Assembly (NCBI GenBank): GCA_958295945.1
Contig: OY282386.1
Span: 2,431,864-2,495,863, forward strand
Reading direction: 5' to 3'
DNA from: Candidatus Poribacteria bacterium
GTDB lineage: Bacteria; Poribacteria; WGA-4E; WGA-3G
Length of the DNA: 64,000 nt
Part shown: positions 40,241-49,375 of the stretch, piece after piece
How the letters are laid out: each line of letters starts with the position of its first letter
Position numbering within the stretch: the stretch's first letter is position 1
Position numbers and translations under genes: made by a program
Notes under the pieces: model-generated
The model's database searches: none
Told to the model about the DNA's origin: nothing
What the model saw: only the letters and a program-made list of their open reading frames with translations

Positions 40241-41250
40241 ACGTGAGTTTGAAAATAGTTTAGGAGTTAAAAAGCATAGGCAAATTATTGATTTCCTGAA
40301 GTTTTCGCAGGTTCACCGAGGGTTTGTTCTCTGAAAGTTGATAAGCAATCAGGGCAGAAACCACGTTCACTTGAAAGTTGACGAAACTTCTATGTCGGCT
40401 GTGTTCCAACTGCGTCTGTGTTTTCAGTTCCTTGATCACAGATTCAATAATCATACGTTTTCTCAGCCACACCTCATCGGAAGCAGACAACGGTTCGGGT
40501 TTCATATTCTTGCGGACTTTATAGATCAAGTTGATGCCTTGCTGTTGAAGCGTCTCCCGCATGTCTTTAGAGATATACCCCTTATCTCCGTAGAGGGAAC
40601 CATGCAGTCCCACCACTAAGTCGGGTAAGGGTTTTCGGTCATCTGTGTTGCCCGGTGTGAGTTGAATACCTAAAAGTTCGCCTTTCTCATTGATGATCAG
40701 GTGAAGTTTAAAGCCAAAGAACCAACCCATAGAGGTTTTTGAACGCCCCGCATATTCAGCAAAGACGCGATGTGCTGAAATCCGCTTGTTATCACACACG
40801 CGCAGACGCGTGGCATCCACAAAAGAGGTGCCACTACATTCTCCTTTGTGCACATCAAGAAAAATCACCAAGAGTTGCAGCACCTCTTTTTTGAGCTGCA
40901 CGAACCGAGAATAACTGACAAGATTTGGAAACTCAGCACACCAATAGACGCAGACATGTTTTTCATAAAAATGTTTGAACGTCCGATACCCACTTTGATG
41001 GAAGGCAATGATTATGGTCATGACCTCACTGTCGTGCAGACTGCGCGGACGCCCGCGTGTTTCAATCGGTTTATCGTCCTGAAGTGAACGTGATGCCAGA
41101 AATGCCTCAAAAGCTAAAAAAAAGTCGTCAATTTTGCAAAAAAGTGTTAAAATACGCATGAGAGAACTCCTTTATCTTATTATAATGACTTCATTATACC
41201 AAAAGGGTTCTCTTTAAACAAATTACTTGAATTATTTATCAAACTTACGT
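40241..41250 (-). mobile_element. IS982-family insertion sequence with 8-bp target duplication
   Basis: Terminal inverted repeats ACGTGAGTTTGA (40241) and ACGTAAGTTTGA (inverted, ending 41250). They are flanked by direct repeats TAACAGTA at 40233-40240 and 41251-41258. Length 1010 bp, one intact transposase. The clean duplication shows a recent insertion. Confidence 0.9.
40260..41159 (-). CDS. IS982-family transposase
   Basis: 299 aa, full length for the family. DDE residues in SFVDATRLRVCDN, LYGDKGYIS, and RMIIESVIKELKTQTQLEHSRHRS. The N-terminal RGRPRSLHDSEVMTIIIAFHQSGYRTFKHFY is typical. AAAGGAG precedes the ATG. No frameshift, so probably active. Confidence 0.92.
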   Translation of the reverse strand: MRILTLFCKIDDFFLAFEAFLASRSLQDDKPIETRGRPRSLHDSEVMTIIIAFHQSGYRTFKHFYEKHVCVYWCAEFPNLVSYSRFVQLKKEVLQLLVIFLDVHKGECSGTSFVDATRLRVCDNKRISAHRVFAEYAGRSKTSMGWFFGFKLHLIINEKGELLGIQLTPGNTDDRKPLPDLVVGLHGSLYGDKGYISKDMRETLQQQGINLIYKVRKNMKPEPLSASDEVWLRKRMIIESVIKELKTQTQLEHSRHRSFVNFQVNVVSALIAYQLSENKPSVNLRKLQEINNLPMLFNS

Positions 41251-41257
41251 TAACAGT

Positions 41258-41956
41258 ATGAAAAATATGTTGGTATTATCAGGAATTGTGTTGATGATAG
41301 CCTGTTCTGTTATCAGCACGAGCGACATGGCACAGGCAGAGGAAATCTTGGGAACAGGAACAGATTCACTGATTGGAGGAGACCTAACCGACCCAGAAGA
41401 CGATGGTGCACCTGATGCAGATGAAGGATACAACGCTATTTTCTCAGCCAATGAAGAACCCGGTTTCGGTGGTGGGGAATTTTCGTTTAACGTTTTCGAT
41501 AACCTGCTTGGCGGCGGCAATGCCAAATGGTGCTGCGGACGTGGCGGCGGCATTCCTGAAGAAGGTCTACACGTGACAGCTGAGTTTGAGCAGGAGTATA
41601 TATTGACACACTTCACCGTATCTTCAGCGAACGATGCTGCTGGACGGGATCCTACAAAGTGGGAGATCCAAGGATCGAACGATGGCGAAGAGTTTACGAC
41701 CATCTTTTCACACGATGGCGATAGTTTTTGGAATGAGCGACTGCAAGTTGTCCGTTTTGATGAAGGAGAAGATTTTGATGTTCAAAAAGTCGGCTATCGG
41801 TTTTTTCGACATGTAACTTTCAACACCGCATTGGCACCAGGTGGGGCGTACTTTCAGCTTGGCGAGATTGAGTACTTCGGTGTGGCTGGCACAACCGACG
41901 TAGACCCGAAATCGAAACTCGCAACCACATGGGGCAGCATCAAGAACATCCGATAA
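41258..41956 (+). CDS. Secreted discoidin/F5-8C-like domain protein, cut from its ribosome binding site
   Basis: 232 aa with a signal peptide (1-27). An acidic segment follows, then a galactose-binding-like (discoidin, CBM32-type) domain (about 60-212): HFTVSSANDAAGRDPTKWEIQGSNDGEEFTTIF and YRFFRHVTFN. A short C-terminal tail reads SKLATTWGSIK. I recall related tails on other exported proteins of this lineage, possibly a sorting or retention tag. The ATG uses the last base of the IS982 target duplication. The original AGGAG lies 1 kb upstream, so the gene is probably not expressed or only poorly. Confidence 0.8.
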   Translation: MKNMLVLSGIVLMIACSVISTSDMAQAEEILGTGTDSLIGGDLTDPEDDGAPDADEGYNAIFSANEEPGFGGGEFSFNVFDNLLGGGNAKWCCGRGGGIPEEGLHVTAEFEQEYILTHFTVSSANDAAGRDPTKWEIQGSNDGEEFTTIFSHDGDSFWNERLQVVRFDEGEDFDVQKVGYRFFRHVTFNTALAPGGAYFQLGEIEYFGVAGTTDVDPKSKLATTWGSIKNIR

Positions 41957-41978
41957 GCACAAATATTGGACATTTCCT

Positions 41979-42021
41979 AAATCGGCTTGAAGCAAGTAAT
42001 AACTTGGTTTGAGCCGATTTT
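41979..42021 (+). terminator. Terminator of the discoidin-like gene
   Basis: AAATCGGCT (41979-41987) pairs with AGCCGATTT (42012-42020); the pairing extends partly into the loop, and T residues follow. It starts 22 nt after the stop codon. Confidence 0.65.
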
Positions 42022-42210
42022 CATATCCGATTAAAACCGTATGGACTATAGTGCGAGGACCTTTTCTATTATAAACAACGAAAATCTTCATGCTCATATT
42101 GATTATGAACTTATAACAGTGGTTCATCTTGGCGTAAATGCTAGCAACAAAGCGATGTCAACAACGAATGCAACATTCGTGAGCCGTGCCGCTGTGGGTA
42201 ACCTACTCTA

Positions 42211-42362
42211 ATATAACTTAAGTTGCTACCTACACACTATTACTCATCAATTACTTTATTGAACGAAGAAACAAAGGATTTCTGCATATTTTGGTGTCGC
42301 TTCATAACAATCGTGGTTGGAAACCACTCCAACAAATGATAGGTGGCAACTTAGGTTAATAT
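42211..42362. mobile_element. MITE-like element, family 3
   Basis: ATATAACTTAAGTTGCTACCTA (42211-42232) and, inverted, ATATTAACCTAAGTTGCCACCTA (from 42362 inward) enclose about 150 bp without an ORF. Related ends occur at 4020-4041 and 39850/40101. It abuts the enolase-superfamily fragment. Bases 42022-42210 show nothing. Confidence 0.7.
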
Positions 42363-42373
42363 AGCAAGCTGTA

Positions 42374-42595
42374 GTGCCTAATTTCCTTATCCAAGAGCAG
42401 ATTGATGCCGGTTTAGGGGATGGGTTGTTCACTGAAGATTGGAAGGTCAAGGATGGACACATTGAATTGCCGACAAAACCGGGACTCGGGTTTGAGATTG
42501 ATGAAAAGGAAGCAGAACAAATCCTTGATACCTATCCTGAAGAACTCGGTGGTGAATACTACTATGACACAGACAGCAGTGTAGCGGATTGGTAA
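42374..42595 (+). pseudogene. C-terminal fragment of a mandelate racemase/muconate lactonizing enzyme-type dehydratase
   Basis: 73 codons reading NFLIQEQIDAGLGDGLFTED, WKVKDGHIELPTKPGLGFEIDEKEA, the typical end of enolase-superfamily sugar-acid dehydratases. The first roughly 300 residues, including all catalytic residues, are missing. The upstream side is a family-3 MITE, so the rest was deleted or displaced. The GTG at 42374 is not a real start. It ends at a natural stop after VADW. Confidence 0.75.
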
Positions 42596-42639
42596 AACAG
42601 CAGCCAACTTTTGAGTATGATGTTCTACCCAACGACTTG

Positions 42640-43239
42640 TTACGGTTCTTGTAAACGTTGGAATAAACCAAAGAAGATCTTCTGATAATAGGTGAGTCCT
42701 GCATAGAAACGCTTGTTTTCTTGATTTTCACCTATTTTTTCGTAGAATGTCCGGTCAATGTATCCTGTAATCAATTGCCACCCTTGTGTATTTGAGTTAT
42801 TGCTGTCCCGATAAGCATTTGTATAGACAACCGATTCTTCACCAAACCAAACCATGCCACCGTCTTGAAGGGTTCTTGTAGGTTCACCGAGTGTTTTGAG
42901 CAATTCTTGACGAAACACGTTATCAGGCTCGTTTATCGCTTGCGGTTCAAGCGTCATATATCCTGCCGTTTTGAGACGATATGTTCCAAGTTCTTTACTG
43001 AAGCAATACACGAGCAGAAGTGGAACACCTTTGTATTGAATTTCGTAAACTAACGCTCCATTTGCCCTTGTGTGGATTGTTTTGTCCCTTTCTTTAAACT
43101 TAATCATTTCTACTGTGTTTCCCCACCATGCTTGTCTGAAGTGCGGTTGTGCATTCAGTGAGTTTTGCAAAGCAGGTATGCAACTTGAGATTAAACTGCA
43201 TAAAACAATAATGAAGATGATTTCAATTGTTTTTCTCAT
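42640..43239 (-). CDS. Putative lipoprotein of unknown function
   Basis: 199 aa from ATG 43239. The lipobox LISSC lies about 15-20 residues in (MRKTIEIIFIIVLCSLISSC), so it is probably exported and lipid-anchored. The mature part has WWGNTVEMIKFKE, a strand GALVYEIQYKGVPLLLVYCF and a C-terminal TYYQKIFFGLF. This pattern recalls small periplasmic proteins that score gene-adjacent sugar metabolism, but I know no family. No operon partner; PhyH begins on the same strand 85 nt upstream of it. Confidence 0.6.
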   Translation of the reverse strand: MRKTIEIIFIIVLCSLISSCIPALQNSLNAQPHFRQAWWGNTVEMIKFKERDKTIHTRANGALVYEIQYKGVPLLLVYCFSKELGTYRLKTAGYMTLEPQAINEPDNVFRQELLKTLGEPTRTLQDGGMVWFGEESVVYTNAYRDSNNSNTQGWQLITGYIDRTFYEKIGENQENKRFYAGLTYYQKIFFGLFQRLQEP

Positions 43240-43323
43240 AAGACATGTCTTCACTACTGCAAACAATAACACACCTTGCTTGTAAATTTAACAACTGCAA
43301 AATAGCGTCTACAAGAAAAATTC

Positions 43324-44070
43324 CTAAACCACCGATTTCCGGTGTGCAACATAAGGAGGTTCAAGCATCAACTTTTGATCTTCTTCTGTCATCAACTCGC
43401 GAAGAGTATCGTCATATCTACCCTGTCCCCATGAAGCATGTCCTGGAGAATACTTGAACAGAATGGAACGACGTTCATGCGTAGCAGTCCAAGGCAAAGT
43501 CCCGTGCGTTAACGCTTCCGTGAAGATGACAGCATCCCCTGCTTTCTGATGAACGGGTGCCATACATGTTTTGTTTTCCACTACGGGTCGGAACTGCTGT
43601 GGACAGGGATAGTTGCTTTTATGGCTACCCGGGATACAGCAGAATCCTCCGTGTCCAGGAAGCATATCTGTCAATGCCCATGAAACAACGGTTAATCCGT
43701 TATACATCCGATCATTTCTGAATACATAGTACTGTGATGGATCATAAGGAGTTCCACCACCATGTAGCGTCCCACCGGGGTTGCCATCTATCATCAAGAT
43801 GCCGTAGACATGATCAAGTCGGAATTTTGGACCGACAATCTCCGCTAAACACGGCATGATGCGCGGGTGGTTGAGTAGATTTCGAAACGCATCATCTTCC
43901 CAACTCAGAAATCCACCGAATCGTTGGGAATGGATGTTATTATCCGCAGGATCAGGGTAGTCCTGTGCGTCAATCAAGGCGTTTAATTCAGATAGTTCAT
44001 CTTCACCTAAAACACCTTCTATATTGACATATCCCCACAGGTCAAACAGGTATTTTTCTTCAGCGTTCAT
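43324..44070 (-). CDS. Phytanoyl-CoA dioxygenase (PhyH) family protein
   Basis: 248 aa from ATG 44070 (GGAGATG upstream). Fe(II)/2-oxoglutarate dioxygenase of the PhyH type. N-terminal FDLWGYVNIEGVLGEDELSELNALID, then LDHVYGILMIDGNPGGTLHGGG (likely first metal ligand region), SWALTDMLPGHGGFCCIPGSHKS, GDAVIFTEALTHGTLPW (distal His), and RRSILFKYSPGH (2-oxoglutarate Arg). The substrate is unknown; expanded PhyH families are typical of Poribacteria-like genomes. It follows the NIPSNAP gene by 19 nt, so they are co-transcribed. Confidence 0.9.
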   Translation of the reverse strand: MNAEEKYLFDLWGYVNIEGVLGEDELSELNALIDAQDYPDPADNNIHSQRFGGFLSWEDDAFRNLLNHPRIMPCLAEIVGPKFRLDHVYGILMIDGNPGGTLHGGGTPYDPSQYYVFRNDRMYNGLTVVSWALTDMLPGHGGFCCIPGSHKSNYPCPQQFRPVVENKTCMAPVHQKAGDAVIFTEALTHGTLPWTATHERRSILFKYSPGHASWGQGRYDDTLRELMTEEDQKLMLEPPYVAHRKSVV

Positions 44071-44089
44071 ACAGACATCTCCGTTGCTG

Positions 44090-44413
44090 TTATTGATGCG
44101 GTGAGCGTGAGGTCGGTTCAAGTCGTGTTACAACGATTTTCGATCTGTCAATCAGTTCACCGACTCGCGCTGATATTTCGTTCACCCATCGGTCATCTTC
44201 GTAAACTGCTGCGTAGAGCTGTTCGCGTTGTTCTTCGCTTTCAAACCGTCGGATCCAGACATAAAGGTCATCCTCTTCTTCACCGATGAAACTCCCGATA
44301 ACAACCATCCCTTTGGATATCTGGAATGGGATGACGGTTTCTTCCATGTATTTCACCCAGTTGTCACGTTTTCCGGGTTGTGTTCTATATTGACGTAATT
44401 CAAAAAATGCCAT
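44090..44413 (-). CDS. NIPSNAP-family protein
   Basis: 107 aa from ATG 44413 (AAGGAG upstream); the longer frame to 44503 lacks a start signal. It opens with FFELRQYRTQPGKRDNWVKYMEE and has MVVIGSFIGEEEDDLYVWIRRFES, a dimeric ferredoxin-like alpha/beta barrel of the NIPSNAP type. Role unknown; often next to PhyH or oxidoreductase genes, as here. Confidence 0.88.
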   Translation of the reverse strand: MAFFELRQYRTQPGKRDNWVKYMEETVIPFQISKGMVVIGSFIGEEEDDLYVWIRRFESEEQREQLYAAVYEDDRWVNEISARVGELIDRSKIVVTRLEPTSRSPHQ

Positions 44414-44563
44414 ATAAATCTCCTTGTTAATTCTCTTGAATTGTCCCATTTTTATGGAAGACGATAAACTCAGTATTCTGATTTCTGCTGACTTCTCGTC
44501 CATACTGCACTGCTTTTCCTTTAGTAGAGAAATGCCTTAGTGATTTTGTTGCACCTCCCCGTT

Positions 44564-44710
44564 TCACATTCCATCCCCTTTATCATTTGGAATGACATAA
44601 TGTGTGTTTTTAGACAGTCCGTAAACAACAGCTTCCACTGCGTGTTGTATCTGGCTTTTTGTAAGGTTCCCTTGTTTAGGTGGGTCTTTGATGATTCTTC
44701 TTCTTGCCAT
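44564..44710 (-). CDS. 48-aa basic small protein, partner of the gene upstream
   Basis: Starts at ATG 44710 with GGAGGTGAT directly upstream; the stop of the preceding gene lies inside that signal. Sequence features: a basic start (MARRRIIKDPP), then an amphipathic helix TKSQIQHAVEAVVYGLSK. No family recognised. The tight coupling implies joint function with the 217-codon gene. Confidence 0.6.
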   Translation of the reverse strand: MARRRIIKDPPKQGNLTKSQIQHAVEAVVYGLSKNTHYVIPNDKGDGM

Positions 44711-44711
44711 T

Positions 44712-45365
44712 CTAATCACCTCCTCCATAAAGATGTTGAGATAGACGATTCTCTTTAGTCCGAAGCCATTCCACAACCATCCAAGTGTAATCATTGTAAA
44801 TCAGATTATTAGCATCTAACCCCCAGAATTGAGCCATTATAGGTAAACCTTCTATAAAATCTTTGTAGCGTTGCCATATAATGCTTCCATCTGGAATCAT
44901 TTCGCGTTTAGACGCTGTGCGAAGCCAATTTCGAACAACTCTCACAGTTTGTTCAGGTGTGTTGTTATGTGTCTGTATATCTTGTCCAGCAATATCCGAG
45001 ATGAACTCTTGATACCTATATGGTTTTCTATCCAGTATGAGACATGTCTTTCTTTTTTGTTCCTCTCCACCAAACTTTTTTGCTCCGAGGAACACACCCA
45101 ATTCAAAGGGCATATTAAATCAAGGAAAACCTGAGACATTGTCTATTTCCGTTCTTGATATGTCGTGAATTCCATATCTGCAGTCTGAAATAATGTTGTA
45201 TATTTTATCTATCCGGACTTGACTTGCATCTTCTTCTTCAAGCGCACACCGCACAATGAAACCACAATCATATACTGTGAAAACTATAGCATCTAATAAC
45301 GGTTTGTAATCAATATCAAATGGACAATTTATAAAAACATTGTCATTATAATGGGATGGTATCAT
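44712..45365 (-). pseudogene. TIR-like/Rossmann-type protein gene with an in-frame TGA
   Basis: One frame of 217 codons interrupted only by TGA at 45122-45120 (codon 82). Before it: NDNVFINCPFDIDYKPLLDAIVF, VRCALEEEDASQVRIDKI, YGIHDISRTEI. After it: FNMPFELGVFLGAKKFG, KTCLILDRKPYRYQEFISDIAGQDI. Homologues I recall read PRFNMPxELG at the break, so CGA (Arg) became TGA. The fold looks like a nucleotide-binding TIR-related domain, which is tentative. An internal ATG at 45113 could start the second part. It may be a null allele. Confidence 0.65.
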
Positions 45366-45489
45366 GAATATTTACACTACATTGTTTGACACAGTTACTC
45401 TAAGGGGTTTCACTTAACTATTAGTCTACCACTTTTCGGACTATTAACGCAATGGCTTGTATTTGGTAGTTCTTTAAATTCTATTTACA

Positions 45490-48400
45490 CTACAACCTAT
45501 CATAACCATAACCATTTCCAGTTATCTCAAAGAGTGCAGATGCAGCAAGGAAATGGATATCCGCGTCTGAGGATTCTAAGACAGTCTCCAGAATCTGTGT
45601 TGAGCTGCCGTTTTTTGCGTCACCGAGTGCTCTGATAATGTCAAGACGGAAGGCACGTTCTGTTTGTTCAGCATGCAATTCGGTCAACTTTGCCACAAGA
45701 GCAGAGACCCCTTGATCGTCCGCAATTTTACCAAGGGCACGTGCAGCATCCCTACGGATTTCAATATGATTGTCATTGTTATTCATGATTTCAATGAGAG
45801 GCGTAGTTGTGGTAGCATCCGCGAGTTCACCTAATGCTTGTGTTGCCAATCTTCGGACATCTTTATTGTCCTCATTTTCTCCGTTTGCCACAAGAACAAG
45901 ATCCTGCAGCAAAGCAATTGTGCCTGTTTCTCCAATTTTCCGTGCTGTATCTTTCCGAGTATCCACAACCGTATCGGAAAGTGCTTCTCGCATCTGATCT
46001 ACATCCAGGGACCGAGCGCGTGCCAATGCGACGGACGCGGCATTTCTGATGGGATTACCTTCCCATTTGTCATCTGAACGTTCCTGCATCTTTTCAGCGA
46101 TGAATTCAGGTAGGTTTAACTTTTTCGCTGATCTAACGATAACTTCCCAACTCCAATTCCTTTTACGATCATTAAGTGCCAAATTACGTCTGTTTCCAGC
46201 ATCTTCAAGGGCAACGATAAATTCAGTGTCGTCAACGATACGATTAGCAAGTGCGTTTGCTGCTTCTGCACCCGCAATTGCTCCGAGTGCTATTGCAGCT
46301 TTGATACGAGGGGAGGCGTTTGCCAATACTGCTGTGCTGGCATCTAAAGGAACCCGTTTGTCCGCTAAGATTGTAACAAGACGTGGTATAGCTGCTGTAC
46401 TTTTTAATTTGCTGAGTGCTGTGATTGCATTGTTGGAGATATTACCGATTCGGATATCAATTGCCCGGATAAGGAGGTCTTCCGAAGCAGTATCACCGAT
46501 GTTGCCGAGAGCGGTGACAGCAGCAGCACGAATAACATCTATCTCTAACTGGTTTTCAACCATTTCACTTAGTTTTGGAACCGCCTTTGAATTTTTTATG
46601 CCTCCCAATGCTGCGACTGCTTGTAACCGAACAGCACTGTTCTCATCATTTAGCGCATCACGTAGGACAGGTGCTGAACGTTCATCACGAAGGGCATTCA
46701 ACGAAGCAGCTGCAGCAGCACGAATAGATACCGACTCTTCCTGATTTTCAAGGATTTCAATCAAAGGTTCCACTGTCTTTCGGTCTTTAAAACCACCAAG
46801 CCGAGTTACTGCTTCTTTTCTTATCACATAACTCTGATTTTCCAATTCAGCAAGCATTGTGTCTAATGCAGAAGCATGATGAATAACACCAAGCATATAC
46901 ACGATTGCCCAATGAGTCCATTCGTCGTCAACGGATTTGAGTGCATCAAGCAGGAGATTAGTCGTTGTTTCATTTCCATTTGTAATAAGTGCACCGATTA
47001 CCTCGTTTTGAACAGATTGAACTTCATGACCATCTTCAAAACTACCGCGTCCTTTTTTAACGATGTCAACAAGTGCTTTATCAACGAGTGTAGGACTTAT
47101 TTCACGAAGTGCTCTTGTGGCTTCAAGACGCGCGGTTTCATACTTATCGTTCTTGATAATATCAAGTAGCGGATCAGCACTTTTTGTTGATTTGATTGTA
47201 CCTAATGCGATAGCTGCTTCTTGCCGCACGACTCCCTGTTTGTCCTTCTTTAGGGCAGTAATCAACGCATCTACAGCACTATCACCACCGACTCTGCCGA
47301 GTGCCCATGCAGCACTACGTCGCACAGTTGCGCGTTGGTCATCTGCTAATGCATTCACAAGCGGTTCTACAACAGTCTCACCTTTGAAAATACCGAGGGC
47401 ACGTGCAACCTCACTCCGCACAAGACTCGGAATAGGTTTAAGTTCACCCCATATACGATAATAGGGGCGCGGATAATCACCTGTCCATTCAATATTCAGA
47501 GAATCAAGGTGTGTCCTAAGGGTATCAAGTGTTTTATATTTCCGTTTCATGTGACGCTGGAAATCTGATATGTCATCAAATTCCATGGATAGCACCCAAA
47601 ATAGAATGGGAAGCGTGTCTGTATCCTTTATACGACTGAGCACCTTAACAGCGTTTGCGCGGATAACAGCACTTGTTTCGTCACTTAGCATCAGCAATAG
47701 CATCGGTTGGGTGGCATCTGGAGGTTTCAACTGCCATAAAGCATTAATCGCCGCAGACCGGACTGTTTCTCGACGCAATCTATCCATTGAAATCGCAATC
47801 AACTTACGTGTTGTTTCTTCAGAGGAGACATTAATCTTTCCAAGTGCTTCTGCTGCTTGGGTAACTGTCGTATCATCCAGTTGAAGTGCATTGGCAAGTG
47901 CAGTTACAGCAGCGTTGTTGGGACCCCGCGCATACATATTGCCAAGACCTTTCGCTGCAATAGCCTTAATCTCTTTATTCATATCACCCGTTAAGATGTC
48001 AATAAACAGAGGTATTGCCCGACGATCACCAATCGTACTCAGAGCGTTTGCCGACTCCAGTTGCACACGGTATTCAGCAGTTTGGAGTGCGTCTATGAGT
48101 GATGGTACTGCTAATCCTCGCATTGAAGTTAGTGAGGCGAGGGCTGCACCTTTCAGATCTTCGTCTGCGAGCAGTTGAATTATGGGCAGTACCGCTGATT
48201 CTGCTCTAAGTCTTCCCAAAGTATCAATCGCAGCGGATTGTGCGCGTAAACGATATTTTTTCATCCACGCATCATCAATATAAGCACTGGCGATATAACG
48301 GTATTGATCGGAATAACCGTCATCTAAATCGGGAATAATGTTATGGGCACGTGTGTCAAGTACTGCTAAGAGTGGGATAATGGCGGGTTGACCAATTCTG

Positions 48401-49344
48401 TTCAAGGCATCTATGGCGGTATTTTGCACGTAACTATTGGAATCTGCTAAGAGTTTGATGAGATCGTCAACTGCTGCTTCCGCTTGGAGTTTGCCGAGAA
48501 GTTTCGCCGCGTGCATTCGCACTTGTGCATTGTTATTCCTTGTTGCCAATTGAAGTATAGGTGCTATTTCGGCATTCGGTTGGAACTTGGGTTTGCAGAG
48601 TTCACCAACTGCAACGATAGCACTATAGGAAACTTCAGGGGTTTCATCCGTTTTGGTGAGGATTGATTTGTATGTTGGTATGAGTTCACTGTTTTGTAGT
48701 GAACCTAATTCGCGTATTGCTGCTTTTCTAATCTGTGGACCTTGGTGTTGGGTGGCGTTTGTTAATAGCGTAACAAAGTCTGAATTTGTTTCTGTTTGAC
48801 TTCGTAGTTGTCCCAACAGTTGTCTAACCGATTGGAGAACTGCGGGTTGATAGCATTTCTGTGACTCTAAGATGCCAGTTACAACTACTGCATTCGCTTT
48901 CTTTGCCAAATCCGAGAGCAGATCAGGACGTTTTTCAACTGCCATTGCAAGTGTAATTGCCAACAATCCAGATATAGAATTCCGAGATCGGATAAGTCGT
49001 TCCTGTTGGTCAAGTTCATCTGAATCTGGATCTTCCAAAATTGATATTGCCGCAATACCAGTATTCAATGTTTCAAGATGTGTCAATGCTTGAGCGATGG
49101 CTTGATGCCAACCATTTGTATCAGTGTTGTCTCGCAACTGAAGCAAACGGTCAAGATGAACTGCTTCCTGAATCTTAGAATCGTTGGCGCGCGATTTTTG
49201 AACTGCAGATTCTGCTGTTGTAAAATCTCCTTGAACGATTGCTTTACGTGCTGAGAGAATTGATTTATCTTCTTTTTCACCGCAGCCGCTAAAGAGTGCG
49301 ACACAAAAAATGAGGTGGATACAAATAATAGTGAATTGTTTCAT
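45490..49344 (-). CDS. Giant HEAT-repeat lipoprotein
   Basis: 1284 aa from ATG 49344. The signal peptide ends in a lipobox (LFSGC). After about 190 residues the protein is an array of roughly 30 HEAT/PBS-lyase-type repeats of about 31 residues (examples: EAAVDDLIKLLADSNSYVQNTAIDALNRIG; DPLLDIIKNDKYETARLEATRALREI). Such arrays form superhelical scaffolds; a lipid anchor puts this one on the envelope. It follows glyQS by 31 nt on the same strand, an unexpected neighbour. No catalytic domain is visible. Confidence 0.9.
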   Translation of the reverse strand: MKQFTIICIHLIFCVALFSGCGEKEDKSILSARKAIVQGDFTTAESAVQKSRANDSKIQEAVHLDRLLQLRDNTDTNGWHQAIAQALTHLETLNTGIAAISILEDPDSDELDQQERLIRSRNSISGLLAITLAMAVEKRPDLLSDLAKKANAVVVTGILESQKCYQPAVLQSVRQLLGQLRSQTETNSDFVTLLTNATQHQGPQIRKAAIRELGSLQNSELIPTYKSILTKTDETPEVSYSAIVAVGELCKPKFQPNAEIAPILQLATRNNNAQVRMHAAKLLGKLQAEAAVDDLIKLLADSNSYVQNTAIDALNRIGQPAIIPLLAVLDTRAHNIIPDLDDGYSDQYRYIASAYIDDAWMKKYRLRAQSAAIDTLGRLRAESAVLPIIQLLADEDLKGAALASLTSMRGLAVPSLIDALQTAEYRVQLESANALSTIGDRRAIPLFIDILTGDMNKEIKAIAAKGLGNMYARGPNNAAVTALANALQLDDTTVTQAAEALGKINVSSEETTRKLIAISMDRLRRETVRSAAINALWQLKPPDATQPMLLLMLSDETSAVIRANAVKVLSRIKDTDTLPILFWVLSMEFDDISDFQRHMKRKYKTLDTLRTHLDSLNIEWTGDYPRPYYRIWGELKPIPSLVRSEVARALGIFKGETVVEPLVNALADDQRATVRRSAAWALGRVGGDSAVDALITALKKDKQGVVRQEAAIALGTIKSTKSADPLLDIIKNDKYETARLEATRALREISPTLVDKALVDIVKKGRGSFEDGHEVQSVQNEVIGALITNGNETTTNLLLDALKSVDDEWTHWAIVYMLGVIHHASALDTMLAELENQSYVIRKEAVTRLGGFKDRKTVEPLIEILENQEESVSIRAAAAASLNALRDERSAPVLRDALNDENSAVRLQAVAALGGIKNSKAVPKLSEMVENQLEIDVIRAAAVTALGNIGDTASEDLLIRAIDIRIGNISNNAITALSKLKSTAAIPRLVTILADKRVPLDASTAVLANASPRIKAAIALGAIAGAEAANALANRIVDDTEFIVALEDAGNRRNLALNDRKRNWSWEVIVRSAKKLNLPEFIAEKMQERSDDKWEGNPIRNAASVALARARSLDVDQMREALSDTVVDTRKDTARKIGETGTIALLQDLVLVANGENEDNKDVRRLATQALGELADATTTTPLIEIMNNNDNHIEIRRDAARALGKIADDQGVSALVAKLTELHAEQTERAFRLDIIRALGDAKNGSSTQILETVLESSDADIHFLAASALFEITGNGYGYDRL

Positions 49345-49375
49345 CGTGTATTTTCTCAATAACATAAAAGAGTGT

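Noticed and set aside
42374-42595. Small intact gene of 73 codons
   Set aside because: It matches only the C-terminal end of enolase-superfamily dehydratases and lacks a start signal.
46049-48178. Several long plus-strand frames opposite the HEAT protein
   Set aside because: They arise from the regular repeat codon pattern of the minus-strand gene and have no start signals.
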